Part shown: piece by piece, positions 10,685-22,900 of the stretch
Layout: each line of letters begins with the position of its first letter
Numbering within the stretch: the first letter of the stretch is position 1
NCBI RefSeq assembly: GCF_932276165.1
Contig: NC_063998.1
Span: forward strand, 10,304,501-10,368,500
Reading direction: 5' to 3'
From: Plutella xylostella
Lineage: Eukaryota; Arthropoda; Insecta; Lepidoptera; Plutellidae
Length of the DNA: 64,000 nucleotides
Translations under genes and position numbers: made by a program
Notes under the pieces: generated by a model
Told to the model about the DNA's origin: nothing
Database searches by the model: none
Seen by the model: only the letters and a program-made list of their open reading frames with translations

Positions 10685-10788
10685 CATATCAAAACTATAC
10701 AATACATGCTATATACTATACATAACAAAACTATAAAATACATGCAATACTGTTTGGCCGTCAATATAAAATTAAAATCAAAATTCTC

Positions 10789-13700
10789 CTATTCCGCTCC
10801 ATTTTGCGTTGCCAAAAGCCTTGATTGCTGGGCAACGACCTCTTTGTCCCGATTTTTTATTGCCATCTTTAGGTTGTACTCGAGGATCCGTTTCTTCGGT
10901 GCTGTTATTGCCGTTTTAGCGAGGTTGCCGATAGCGTCCTCGGTGTCATCCGCATAGTAGGTGCAGGCGGAGGTGTGCCTCGACAGCGCCACTACTGCGT
11001 GAGGTATGCTATCGTGCAACTTTATTTTATCTTTTGTTTTTATGATAATGACGGATTCGTACGTCAATCCCTGTGCTTCGTGTATGGTTAAGACGCGTGA
11101 TCCCGTTCCTTCTCCAAACCCTTGGCTGGTCAGGGTCTCTTTTTCTTCCTGTGTATGCGTCAGGAATAGAGTGTTGGTTTGGGATTTTGGAATTGCTGCG
11201 TCTGTAAACCTTTTCAGCTGCAGAGATTGGATACGCGCTGTGGCTGCGTATATGCCTGAGTATACTTCTCTTAGGGCGTATGCAACATCCATGGGGTTTC
11301 TGTATGAGCACAACAGCTCCTGGGTGATGTTTGCTACCAGTGTTGGGCGACTGTACCTTAGTTAGAATAGGTTCTCTCAGTCTATGTACGGTAGCTGGTT
11401 GATGTCTCCGATTAGAGCAATATCACTGGCACGGGACAGGCGGGCGGCAATTACGATTGCCCCGAAATGGTTCATCAGGGCCTCGTCAATTATCAGGCGT
11501 TGGCATCCGACATGTTCTCTAAAGCCGTTTACTAGGACTGATGCCATCGTACGTACCCTAGTTCTAACCATGTCCCCGATCCTATGCGCTAGCCTGTTTC
11601 GTATATCGACGGCCGCCTCAGTTGTCGTGGTGATAATGGTGTCTTTGCTCACATCGAAGTTATTTACCACCCAGGTTGTCTTCCCACATCCAGGTACCCC
11701 GTTCACCCAAGCGATGGTGGGCATCGTCCAGCTATTCCAGGTAGCGTTAATGGTTTCCGCTTTTGCTAGGATTTTGTCCTCTAGCATAATCCTGGTACAC
11801 TGAGCTACGACCACCATTTGGTTGTTGTGTGGGAGAGTGAGTTTCGGGATGTTGCGTTCCCAGGGCACGAATCCGCATTCCTAGCTATAAGCCGCCATAT
11901 ACGCTCCAGTCATTTTGCCTCTGAGGACTTGGCAACTACTGTTATCGTATATGCAGGCTTCGGCCTCCTCGAGTAAAACTTTTAGCCGGCTTTCGTTCTC
12001 TTGCCTGTAGGTCTGCATGATCGTTTTGCAGGACAAGAGATTTACCTGCTTTGTGGCGGTTGTAATTGCCATAAATTCGATGGCGGCATTCTCTAGATGG
12101 TCGTTTGAGGTGGTAGCTGTTTTCAGCTTCGGTGGGACCACCTGGCCCATATCCGCTCGAGTAATTTTCCTCTGGGCAAGCCTTATTCCAGTTTTAGGTT
12201 CTCTGGAGATTTGGCGCCTCTCGGGTGTCCTCTGTGGTTTTCCTATAAGGCTTGAGGCAGCTGCTTTAAAAGTCTGGAGGAACCCTTGGACACGCCCTTG
12301 CGATGTTAAATTGTGCATCCTCCTTTCCATGTTCCGTTGTTCTGAAGCGGCGACAGCCCCAGCGGTCATCCTCTCCTGTAGGCGTTCAGATCCAGTGACC
12401 AAGTATTCGGCTTGTTGGTGGCAGTTGTCAATGCCCCTCGCAAGTATATGACCTTTGAGAAAGCTTAGATCTTCGCCTCTGTCCTCGTACACCACTATTT
12501 CATGATGTTTTGAGGCTTTTAGGCAACCCAGCTGGTCAACAATTTCGCCTTTCCTATACTCGATCACCATTGCGTCTACGCTTATTATCCTGGGGACGTT
12601 ACTGTCTAGCGCTATCTCTCCAAGCTTACTGAGCCATGAGCATGCCTGAACGAACGGGGTGTCGTCGGCCCACTCGAATAGTGCGATGGTCTTGTTACGC
12701 CATCGCACTAGTCTGCAGGGCTGATTTCCCACTAGGGTTACTGGCAATGCGTCGTAGGCTTTACGCTTCATGGTAGCCTTCGATGTGCTCCCATTTAGGA
12801 GAGAGGCTAGGCCGGGTGATATGGCCACGCTCTTTCGCGCCCCTGAGATACAGAAGCTGATGCCAAGTCTTTCACTGCTTCCGTCCATGAACAGAGCCAC
12901 GCTTCGGAGTCTTAGTCTAGCTTCTCCTTTTTCTCCACAATCCAACAACTGATGTGTTGCTGTTTCTTTAGGAGTTGCTTGTGGTGGTGCTGTGATGGTT
13001 GTGACTGAGGCTTGAAATACTGGTATGGTGCTGTTTCTCCTGGCTGCTACTCTGAAGACACGATCTGAATATGATAGAAAATGAGGTCTATGCTTGGTGT
13101 CTGCCAGAATATCTTTTAATTCTGACTCCACCAAATTCCTGTCTATCAATGTCTCCAGATCTTGTCTTGCAGCAAGGAAACGGGGGCAGTCGAGAATTAT
13201 ATGCCAGACCGATTCAATGATGTTGGGGTCGCATTCACATTCTGGGCTTTCTTTGAGTTTAAATCTGTACAAATACTCTCCCATCCCCCCATGTCCAGTC
13301 AGCATTTGTACGTGAGCAGGGGTCAGTTTGGCACTTCGCGTAATCCGGTAAGCTTGGTTGACATCCGGTAAGAATTTACGCGTGACTGCTCCTGTACTGG
13401 ATGTCGCATATCGGTCTTGCCATTTCCGGACCAATTCCTCTCTGATCTTTTTCCTGACATAGGACAGGGGGACTTTGTCATAGTCGTGGGAGGTGCTTTG
13501 TAGAGCTGCCGTTTTGGCGAGCTCATCGGCTCTTTCGTTCCCGGCAGTTCCAATGTATGCCCTCAGCCAGAACATTTTTATCTCCCTGCCCTCGCACACG
13601 ACCTTCGCAATGTTTTCCTTTATGCTTCTTGCAAGGGGGTGGCTCAGTTTCGGATTTCGGAGCAGATCGAGTGATGATCTCGAGTCGCTCAAGATGTTCA

Positions 13701-14337
13701 CTTTGTTATCCGTACTAGAGCTCACCAGTCTTGTTGCCCTGTGAAGGGCATAAAGTTCCGATTGGAAGACCGTGCACGACGGGTGGAGACCAAAAGTCTC
13801 GGACAGTTTTTCTTTTCCATCCTCCCACCAACTTAGGGCGGCGCCGACTTTTCCCTCTATCTTGCTTCCATCCGTGAAGATTTGGGAACCGGTATGCAAC
13901 GGGTTGGTGTTTTCAAAGAACTCGTAGTTGGTAGAGGTAAGTGTGGACGGATGTGGTAAGTCCAGGTACCCTACTTTCCGTTCGAGCTCTTTGCCTGGCG
14001 GGAGGTAGTCGGTTGACAAAAGTTTTTTGGATTTGTACAGATTTGCTGCCTCCTGTATTCTGAGATCGAGAGGCAGCAATCCCGATAGTGCCAGTGCAGA
14101 TGTGAGCGACACTGTTCGGTAGGCTTTGCATATTTTCTGCGCGAAACCTCTTTGCAGCGAGAACAGTTGTTTTTTGTTCATTTCCAGTTCAACGGCTTCC
14201 GACCAGACGCTTGCGGCGTATGTCATGATGGGCTCCACTACTGCGATGTATATTGTCCTCACAATTTCACCGTTAAGTCCCCAGGTTACTTTCGCCGCTC
14301 GCGCTAGCTGTTTGTAAATATCCGCTGCCTTTTTACT
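10789..14337 (-). pseudogene. RNase H plus SF1 helicase polyprotein of LINE, copy A (three stops)
   Basis: One continuous frame from the distal RT (SKKAADIYKQLARAAKVTWG) through RNase H (ITDGS-type D in IFTDGSKIEG, QSELYAL, LSDSRSS, NERADELA) and a CCHC knuckle (CECDPNI...HIILDC) to a viral-type superfamily 1 helicase (GVPGCGKTTW, LIIDEAL, LIGDINQLPY, CSYRNP, TIHEAQG, VALSRH). It ends at 10789. It is broken by three in-frame stops: TAG at 11881-11883, TGA at 11377-11379 and TAA at 11362-11364. There is no frameshift. The RNase H region has Tyr where copy B has the usual His before GTAGNERAD. The upstream RT palm is missing. Non-functional as it stands. Confidence 0.88.
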
Positions 14338-14349
14338 GACTGCATAGTT

Positions 14350-14916
14350 AACTTTGTTCGTGTTTTAAGTATTCAATTCTAAGAAAACATTAGAATATAA
14401 TAGCATAATAAATGTAATACATATACTATCATCATCATCATCATCAGCCAACATAGGCCATAATTAATACAAATTACCTAATACGTAAAGTTCATAATTT
14501 ATAATTTATTACATTAATAAACCTGAAACTAGATGGCATTGCCGGATGCATTCTACATCGCGGCATGGTTTCGTTACAGAGCGCAGTCTAAGTAGTACCT
14601 ACTTTCAACACTTACAAAAAATAAATGAGATCCGAGAGAGAGAGATGTTTTTGGTGGGATTACAAATTTACATAAAATATTATAATCAGTAAGTATTTAT
14701 TTTAGATATTTTTAATCTGAAACACAGGAAAAACTCTGTTATTTCCTAGTTCAGAGCAGTATTTCACCTACCTTTAGCATTAAGATTTGACCTATTTTTA
14801 AAATAGTACCTATAGTTTTCTGAATAAATATTAATAAAGTGGCGGATCTAGAAAAACTAGCTTTGCAGTGCAGATATTAGGGGTGAGTTTAAGGCCCAAA
14901 CTCACCTGGCGGACTT
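14350..14916. other. Intergenic, (ATC)n and a small palindrome
   Basis: No gene. It contains an ATC microsatellite at about 14429-14446 and the short palindrome GTGAGTTT...AAACTCAC near 14884-14906. Confidence 0.5.
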
Positions 14917-15014
14917 GCACCAAACTCATAAATCGAGATTTAGTGTCTAATCTAGAATTAAGAAACGTCAATCCATATTAATATATAAATTTAAGATTTT
15001 GGTGCAAGACGCCC
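14917..15014. repeat. Short imperfect foldback
   Basis: ACTTGCACCAAA near 14926 is matched by the inverted TTTGGTGCAAGA near 15000, with further imperfect pairing of the flanking GGCG/CGCCC and AT-rich arms. Probably a small MITE; ends are not certain. Confidence 0.5.
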
Positions 15015-16414
15015 AATTACGTTTATAGCTTTATCATTTGATTCGACGACCGATTGATAACGGATTAAACCGCATTTCTTCGTGTATTATCCATAATCAT
15101 GAAACAAAAAAAAACTTCAGAATTACAACGCCTTTAAATAAATTTTACGTAAAAAAAAAATCTGACACCCTGTATATATTTGTCAGGCGTCCTAATAAAA
15201 AGGTTCGTGCAAAACAGAACTGGTGAATTTATTCACGTGACAGGTTATAAAAATACTACGACGGAGGCTTCCCGCGCCCGCCCGACTCAAATCTACATTA
15301 AATTAGCTTTTCGTATCAAAACACACTCCTCGGTCGGGCTGCGAGACACTACCAAAGAACAGCTAAACAATTAAGCGGAAATTATCAAGAAACAACAAAC
15401 AAAAGTGTTGTTTTTCTTAGCGTCCAAAATAGTTTTACGATTTCTCCATCTCCGGTAGAGTCTACTATCTGAATTCGTCAGCACTATATTATTTACCACT
15501 TTTATGTATGGTTGTTGTATCCCAGTAGGTACTCAATAAATGAACTTTACCTCTATAAAAACTACTTAAGTAAGTACATATATTATATGGTTATTCAATT
15601 TATTGAGGTTACACTCACACTATGGCTGTCCTAATTTTACTGGTAGATACCCTCGGAAGGGGTAATTGGTGCTAGATATGTCAATTGAAATCGCAAGTCT
15701 AATTAATAGAAAAAATATAAATTGAGCTAAAACCAGAACTAAACTAAACTACCTACATACATTCCGATAACAAATTGAAAATATAATTCCAGCCCTACCC
15801 AGACTAATATGATGTGTACACATTGAAAATCCAACCCTGCCCAGAAGATTATATACTTCTGTTGCGAAAGAAACCATTCTCTTTTTCCACCGTTGCGTTG
15901 TCAGATGGCCTCTCTATATGATGAAAAACGAACTTTCGCAGCGCTAGTTTGCGAGCTACGACTCTATCTCGTTGTGTTAAACGTGCCTTTTCCACGACAG
16001 CTCTCGTTAGTTTTTCGTCAGTATGGAGTGACCCTCCTGTAGGCGTGACACGGGTCGAACGGCACCTGCGAATGATGCGGACGCGATGAGCTAATACGAC
16101 TCACTGACACACTTCCACTTCATCTCTTTATCTACAGAGTTTACTAAATGTTTATACGTAATAAAAAATAATATTATGCTCCTTAGGGCCTGTGTCACAA
16201 TATCTTATGCCTAGCTTTAGGATAAAAGACTGTCACTGTCTAAAACATCATTAGGTACATAGAGTGAAGGCATGTCTTTTATCCCACAGAAGTTATTAGG
16301 ATGTAATAATACAATTAGGATGCGTTCTCGTTACGTATACATGTAGGTATAGATTGTATAGAGTGAGTGCAAAATTAACAGCGAACTAGGTAAGTACCTA
16401 GACCAAACCGTTCG
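15015..16414. other. Intergenic, no gene seen
   Basis: AT-rich with no credible ORF. The stretch 15850-16080 contains CGACTCTATCTCGTTGTGTTAA, and a diverged version recurs near 34310-34395 (ACGACTCTATCTTATTGTAT). This suggests an old dispersed repeat. Confidence 0.35.
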
Positions 16415-16660
16415 AGGACTAAGGTTACCGACATAGCTGTCAAAACATGCAAGCTGAAGTGGCAGTGGGCTGGTCATATCTACCGAAGAACCGATAACCG
16501 TTGGAGTAGACGGGTTCTTGAGTGGAGACCACGAACAGGCAAACGCAGTGTGGGACGCCCTCCTGCCTGCTGGACTGACGAACTTAGGCCCGCCGAGGAC
16601 CGAGTGTTGTGGCGCTCCTTGGGAGAGGCCTATGTCCAAGAGTGGATGATTATTGGCTGA
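16415..16660 (+). pseudogene. RTE-type LINE C-terminal stub
   Basis: An open frame of about 81 codons reads ...KLKWQWAGHIYRRTDNRWS, then EWRPRTGKRSVGRPPACWTD, then LGEAYVQEW, and ends in TGA followed by TGATGA repeats. This is the distinctive C-terminus of RTE-like (craniofacial-development-protein-2-like) RT proteins, which share W-AGH-R-D-RW. Everything upstream (endonuclease, RT) is missing, the usual 5' truncation. Confidence 0.82.
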
Positions 16661-17309
16661 TGATGAAGACCAAACCGTTACGCCGCGCCGATAACTCTGT
16701 CGGTGGTGACCAGTTAGTAAACTATGCGAGCTAAGCTAAGTTCACTTAGTTTAGCCGGTGGTAGACCTTTTGGTTAAGGGTAAGCGTCCACGTTTAGGCA
16801 ACGTACGCAAGGGATGCATCGCATTCAGGATTCTTTGTATAGAAATTTACACAAGCGACCACTTTATCGGCATTACCGACGCCGTTTCTCAAATGTTCTG
16901 TTTGGTCCGATACGTACGATACCTTTACCTTAAGGCTGCTCCCGCCGAAGCACCATGTTTCTTTATTAAGCTACCCGCTTAGCTTCGAGCCTCCAATGAA
17001 AAGTTCCATCATATAATTAAAAACTTTGGTAAAAGATTATCTCGCCATCGAAACTGAGCACCCAATCAGGAAAATTAATTTGCTAAATCAAGAATATCAT
17101 TTAACTTTGTTAATTACCGTAAAAAGACTGGGATTGAATGAAAAAGAAATTTTACGTGTTCGCTGAGCTTCCACGGGATTTTACAAAAGGTCAGTAAAAA
17201 GGTTATTTTTAGTTAAATATACTTGACTACATAATAAATAACTAATAATGTGGGTATATTTAATTTACATATCGTCCACTTCAAAAGTGAGTCAGTACCG
17301 TGGAAGTAA
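16661..17309. other. Intergenic, no gene seen
   Basis: No supportable gene. A plus-strand ORF of 74 codons near 16758-16982 has no recognisable domain and no splice context. Confidence 0.4.
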
Positions 17310-17430
17310 TGTCATCATCATTATTATCTCAGCCATAGGACGTCCACTGCTGAACATAGGCCTCCCCCAACGATTTCCACCTTGCCCTATTGGAGGCGGC
17401 CCGCATCCAGTGCTTCCCCGCGGACTTGAC
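17310..17430 (-). pseudogene. RTE-type LINE tail fragment
   Basis: On the minus strand HWMRAASNRARWKSLGEAYV continues to QQWTSYG and a TGA stop at 17329-17331, then ATA/ATG-rich microsatellite. LGEAYVQQW is the same C-terminal signature as at 16.6 kb, so this is a short 3' remnant of a related RTE element in the opposite orientation. Confidence 0.75.
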
Positions 17431-18403
17431 CGCGGATGTAATGTAAGTACCAAGTAAGTACTTATTACTTCCATGTTGTCGTCCTAAGGTACCCCAGTGG
17501 TACAGAGGGCCTTCACGAGAGTGCGCCACGCCGTCCTGTCCTCAGCAAAAATTACTTCCATGGTCAGTATCAAATGTATTTAAAATTACAGGCGACTAAA
17601 ATACGTTTAGCGTTTGGTGAATGTCCACCTTAGTGGAATAGAAAAATATAAGTAAAATAAATCCTTTGAGTTTAATGTACTATCATACGCATCGTTTCTT
17701 TAAAAAGATAGAAATAAACCAAGATTCGAAGAAAGGGTTTATTAAATTAACAGAAGAACATTTAATAAGAAGATTATTATTTGAATTCCATGGAAAAAAT
17801 ATTTCCCGTGAAAACCGTTTTGGAAGCTATTCACAGAAACTCAATTTGCGAGTAAGGTATTTAATCTAAAATTAAATCAAATATAAGTAATTACACCTTG
17901 ATGTATTTTTCGATTAAATACCGTATAATTTTCCTTTGATTTTTACCAATTTATCAAAACACCATTGAGTCAAAATGTAACCAGTTCAGTTCTATACACA
18001 GTGGAATTTTATATATTTGATGATGATGATGATGTCCTCCACGACGTATCCGTCGACGGCGACACCGAGCTAGTTCCGGGCGTGTGCTCGGCAGTGGCTG
18101 GCGAACCCGAACTTTGTTTTAAATACTCTTCGGCAGGTGTAGCAGATTTTATATTTACTGCTGTGATCACGAAACAACGTGGCATGTTCGGTTCAATACT
18201 TAATTAATTTTATTTTACATACGTTTGGTAGGAAGCTGGAACCTTGAAGAAGCAAAGCTCGCGCTAATAGAAATTTTTACAGTAAAACTTCAGTATTTCA
18301 TTCGATGTTAGGTTTTACAACATGCTACTACCGCTACATTTTAATAATTATAGACTCACATTTTACGCCATTTTTGGACCAGCTAACTTATCAAAATTCA
18401 TTG
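17431..18403. other. Intergenic with possible repeat at 18020-18150
   Basis: No gene. A (GAT)n run at about 18020-18033 followed by a GC-rich block (CTCCACGACGTATCCGTCGA and on) looks like a dispersed repeat starting from a microsatellite. I could not assign it. Confidence 0.3.
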
Positions 18404-18410
18404 CGACAGG

Positions 18411-18755
18411 TATTCTATTCTATTCTATTTTATTCTCTGTGGGGGTGTGAGTACCTGCACCTGGCTCTCTCGAATGGAACCGTTGTGCATATCCCCAAGG
18501 TCTAAACTGCCTTCCTAAGCTTGGACCATTTTCCCACCACGCTGGTCCACTGCGGGTTGGTGGGTTCACATAATCTAGATTTTGCTAGATCTAGATATGC
18601 AGGTTTCCTCACGATGTTTTCCTTCACCGTAAGAGCGATGGTATACATTGTACTTAATTTAAAAGAACTCATTGGTACATGTCAGCGCCGGGATTCGAAC
18701 CCGCATCTCTGGCGTGAGAAGCGGGCACTTACCCGACTGAGCTACCACCGCTCCT
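18411..18755 (-). mobile_element. tRNA-derived SINE
   Basis: Direct repeats CGACAGGTA at 18404-18412 and 18756-18764 bracket the element. Read on the minus strand it starts GAGCGGTGGTAGCTCAGTCGG (pol III A box) followed by GCGGGTTCGAATCCCGGC (B box), a tRNA-like head. A tRNA-unrelated body with GTGAAGGAAAACATCGTGAG follows, then a (AATAG)n-type tail. About 345 bp. The conserved body motif is common in lepidopteran SINEs. Not a functional tRNA gene: the 3' half is not a cloverleaf. Confidence 0.88.
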
Positions 18756-18764
18756 CGACAGGTA

Positions 18765-19676
18765 ATTAATATTTTAATTTCTATAAATTTGAATAAGTGG
18801 TTCATTAACAGCTGTATAACTTTTTAAGCCCCATAGTTTCACTATACTCTGTTAGATCATTACAAGGGATCAGGTGTTGACTTTTGACGCATCTGTCAAG
18901 AATTTAATAGGGAGATGATGTTTAATTAATGACATTACAATGTAACAGGGTGTTAATGATCTAACAGACTATTGTGAAACTAGGCATAACACTGGTATGC
19001 CCACAAATCTTAAAAGCTTGAATCCCGGCACCGGCATTGAAACCCGGCATGGCAGGCGGCGCCCGCAGCCCCCAAACTGGCGTACTAGTGCCAAGTCAAT
19101 CTACAGAATCAGTTTAGTACTTGTTAGTTGACCAGTTGAAATACGTGATAGGATTTCGTAACGGGCACTGCCAACCGTTTTATTTGATGTTGTGAACCTA
19201 ATTTGATTAAATTTCCAGTGTTATTGTGTTCGGCGTAGATTTTACTGTTATATGAAAACATAAAATATTGTGATTGCGTTAACCAAAACGGGTTGTTGGT
19301 TTTGATGATGAAACTCAGCCTATATTAAATCATCCCATTTAGTGCTCTCACTATGTAATTGAATGCAAGCATCCGAATTGTTTTTTTTAAATTTTTATTT
19401 AAAAGTAACATAAATAATAATAATAATTTATTTATTTCAGACAATTTGTCCATATAAATATACACGGTTTACAAAACTTACATTCTAATATCTATTATAT
19501 AATAAGCAAAGATACTTACTTAAGTATGATGTTTTTAAAAATGAACTGCTTCAAATGGCTTGATTTAAAATTAATTATTATGGATTTTGTTAATTGCGTA
19601 CAAATGGAGTCACAAACTTGGTGGACTGTCACCAAAAATGTTTAACGTATTTAGTCGCGAGTCAAATCTCTCTCAC
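18765..19676. other. Intergenic, no gene seen
   Basis: No credible ORF. A GC-richer patch at 19020-19090 is unassigned; the rest is AT-rich. Confidence 0.4.
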
Positions 19677-19679
19677 TTA

Positions 19680-19784
19680 GGGTGGCTTGCACAACAAAGT
19701 TAATCAAATGATGATGGGCACCAATGTATGGAAACTGGGACCATCACTATTTAATTTTGATTAACTTTGTTGTGCAAGCCACCC
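19680..19784. mobile_element. 105-bp palindromic MITE, TTA target duplication
   Basis: The left end GGGTGGCTTGCACAACAAAG, continuing TTAATCAAA, is matched exactly by the inverted right end. TTA lies on each side (19677-19679 and 19785-19787). The central loop is about 48 bp. The TTA duplication suggests Harbinger-type mobilisation. Confidence 0.82.
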
Positions 19785-19859
19785 TTAGTAGAAAATGTAT
19801 TAAAATTTTATTTAAATAACTTTAACATTGCTAAAAGTGACCCTTAGAATCGTTGTATT

Positions 19860-19985
19860 GATGATACTATTGCTACGCCATGCCACCGTAGCCGATTACT
19901 ACGCCGCTTAGAAGTCACGTCGTAGCCAAGTATGGCTACGCCAAGTCGCCACCGTAGCCCGTAGTAGTGCTACGCCACGCCAGTA
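19860..19985. repeat. Degenerate CGTAGC/GCTACG cluster
   Basis: At least eight copies of CGTAGC or its complement GCTACG occur in about 125 bp, irregularly spaced and on both strands. A similar cluster occurs at 53.7 kb. No ORF. Confidence 0.55.
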
Positions 19986-22900
19986 GGCGATTTAATTTAC
20001 ATTAACTCTACATTATAATATCTGTGAGTCTGCGACCGTCTTAATCTATAACTGTTCTTGCCATAATTAAAAAATGATTTTATAATCCTTATCAAAATAA
20101 TTATGCAGCGCATGTAACAAGTACACAATGTCTTTTTACGACAGTTTACACAGCCTTTGTTTCTTATTTCTTAATTAAACATGGCTACAAAACAATTAAT
20201 CAAAACAAAACATGTTCTAAAAATTCTAATTAAAAACGATCCTTTTCACCTTCACAGACGGGGCAATTCAATAAACATCTTACACCCGAACAATCGGCGA
20301 TACGTTCGCGAAACTGGAACAAAACAATAAAATTAGAATCCCAATTGCTCCAAGGAGCAAGTGACAGGACACCTGATAGGTTAACACCGCGCATGCGCTG
20401 AAACTCGCTCCTGAAGCATGGTCTCGGGTACATTCAGTTCGCGATACATCGCTGGAGCGAGCGCCCCTGGTGTCGGACTCGCGCGAAAACCTCGTTCTCG
20501 CGGCCACGTAAATTAAAAATAAAACTTTAATTCCAAATTTGAATTTTGTGTTTTGTGTTGGCAGCTGACATGTGATTGGTGGCGGGAATTGTTCGGGTTA
20601 AAAGGTGAGTTTTAAATTAAGTTTGTTTGAAGGTTCTTAAGTTGTGTGTCTTGATTTTAATTAGACGTGACATTTTATGGTTGGTTACCTTTGTATATGG
20701 TTCATAATATAGTTAATATGATGAGGTTTAAATATCAATCATAAGCTAAACGAACATAGTACTGTTCATACGAAAGTTTTTCGTAACAAATAATTCTAAT
20801 TAATAATAAATTAATTAGTGTTTGTGTAATTAAATAAGAATTAACCTTATCCTTATTACCTAAGTTTAGGAAATACATAATAATATAAGAAGCTCAGCTG
20901 AAACCAAGCTGATTCAATAATAAGCTTATTTTTAGATAAGTACTAGGTATCCTATCAAAAAACCTATTTGATATGTATGTAAACTATTGCAATGCATGCT
21001 ATGACATAATATTATATAGATTTTCCTTTAAAATAAATCCTTAAAAGTACTTAATCACTAACTCATATAGAAAAAAATAAAGTGAAACTAACTACACGGT
21101 ACCAAATGAACCGTAAAAACGTCGGCATGTCCTGATTGGTCAATACTCCATAAGCGATCACGCTGATTGGCCACTGGACGTCTATACGATGTCATATAAT
21201 GGCATTCACTCGAGCAAGCTCTGTATCAATCAACCAGACCATCAAAGTCTCTTAGACAAACGTTAACCAACGCTTCAAGTGTTAATACGGTATCATTTAA
21301 CGAGGATACTCGACTAAGTTACCATTTCAGGGAAAATTCTTCCTTTGATTTTTTATGTCTCTATCTGGAAACCATAAGAATAAAAAATATATATATTAAA
21401 ATGCATTTACTATTTTATGGCTGTTATACTATATAAAGGCGTTTAAATAAACAAAATCAGCAAAAAAACAAGTTTGTTAGAGTTCTTTAAAATTTTAGGG
21501 TTTTAAGATTTAAGGAAACTTCAATACAGCACAACGTAAAAATATTTTTTAATCTAACCCTATCATGTTTGTCACAAAATAATGCCCTATTCGCTATTAA
21601 ACTTTCTGAATTTCATGTTCAAATGCCCAAGTAGTCACCACTAATACTGAGGCCAAAGTAAATTGCTTCTGTAGCGTTCGACAGGACGCTATAGCGCTAT
21701 TGTTTTGTTCTCGATCGGGCCAGTAATGGATACCTAAGTGCCCGGTAAACTACCTAGAGATTTATTGTGCACTACATTGCTGCTTTCCTTCTGAATCGCT
21801 TCTTGTTCTCGTAAATACTGATAATGGTTACTATTTATTTTTAGAAGTAAATACTGGTAATTAGTAATCATTACAAGCTGAAGTAATTTGTTGTAATTAT
21901 TAATGTTGGTTTCGTTGATATAGAGGTAGTTAAAATGTATTATCCTCATGAGCCCGCAATAATTCTGTATCGGAAAGAAAGCCTCTTGTAAAAAGCGGTA
22001 GAAAAGTATAAAACATAATAAGGTACCTATAGGTATATATTTACTAGAAAATATTTATGTCAAGTCTTGTGCTCATCTGTAGAACAATTATTTATTTTGT
22101 CTAAAGATATAACAACCTAAACTTTTACACTAACATAATGATTATAAAGTAATCCCTATCATGTATATGAAAATAAATATTTGATTGTTCACAGTGGTAT
22201 TTGGTAAAAGTGACCCTTTTAGTTCTTTTCTGCAGCTCAGCATAAGCAGACTTACCATAAACATTAACTAAACATATCATTCTGTAAAACAGTAAACAAA
22301 GTCTTACATACATTAATTTCTTACTCTGTGGCTGCAAGTACCACGCACGCGGCCTCGCTATAATCCGATAAGAGCTAGTTGAATGTTTTCTTGAATAATA
22401 TATTTCTTTGCGCTTTTTCATTCTGCCTTTCTTGGCAGAAGGGTTGAGGAGATGAATATTTTACATCCATTCTGTTTTGAAGCTGTTAAGTGGAATTCAT
22501 CATTTTTATTACATGTTCTGTATTTTCGCTACTAGATGTACCTATTGTACCGCTATTGTAGGGGAATTATTTATTAGAAATAGAATTTTTGATGTTATGT
22601 GAGCTTTTTTATCTTTATAGGTTCATTGGCAGTGATCAGTTTTTCTGATTTATTTGTAGAAATCAGAAAAACTTAATCCAACACAATTACACGGATTTGC
22701 AACAATCGTTACAAAAATAATGAACCCTTTCAAATACGTACTAAGGTCCTACCTACCTAGTTATACCTACGTACAATAATGTTTCTTACCTATACATAAA
22801 CCTCAATAAAATATTCCAGTCACTACAAGTGAATGCTCGTTCGGGTCGGACCGACTGATTGATCCCAATTTAAATAAATTTCCGCATCTTGTTTCCTTCA

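Larger units (their letters stand above)
9294..14337 (-). mobile_element. 5'-truncated helicase-bearing LINE, copy A
   Basis: Flanked by a 12-bp direct repeat, GACTGCATAGTT, at 9282-9293 and 14338-14349. On the minus strand the element starts inside the RT C-terminal region at 14337, runs through RNase H and helicase coding sequence to 10789, and then a 3' UTR ending in a poly-A run (poly-T at 9294-9309). The 3' UTR matches that of copy B (61911-62565), including its internal A-rich tracts. It is split by a foldback element at 9864-10684. A poly-A tail, 5' truncation and variable-length duplication are the marks of target-primed integration. Confidence 0.88.

Noticed and set aside
4108..18435. 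Shared GAATA/TATTC tails of the LINE at 4108 and the SINE at 18411, as if the SINE used this LINE
   Set aside because: Read on their own strands the tails are complementary ((CTATT)n vs (AATAG)n), and the preceding 3' sequences do not match.
18660..18755. Possible tRNA gene on the minus strand
   Set aside because: A and B boxes are present but the 3' half does not close a cloverleaf, and the region is the head of a SINE with a target duplication.
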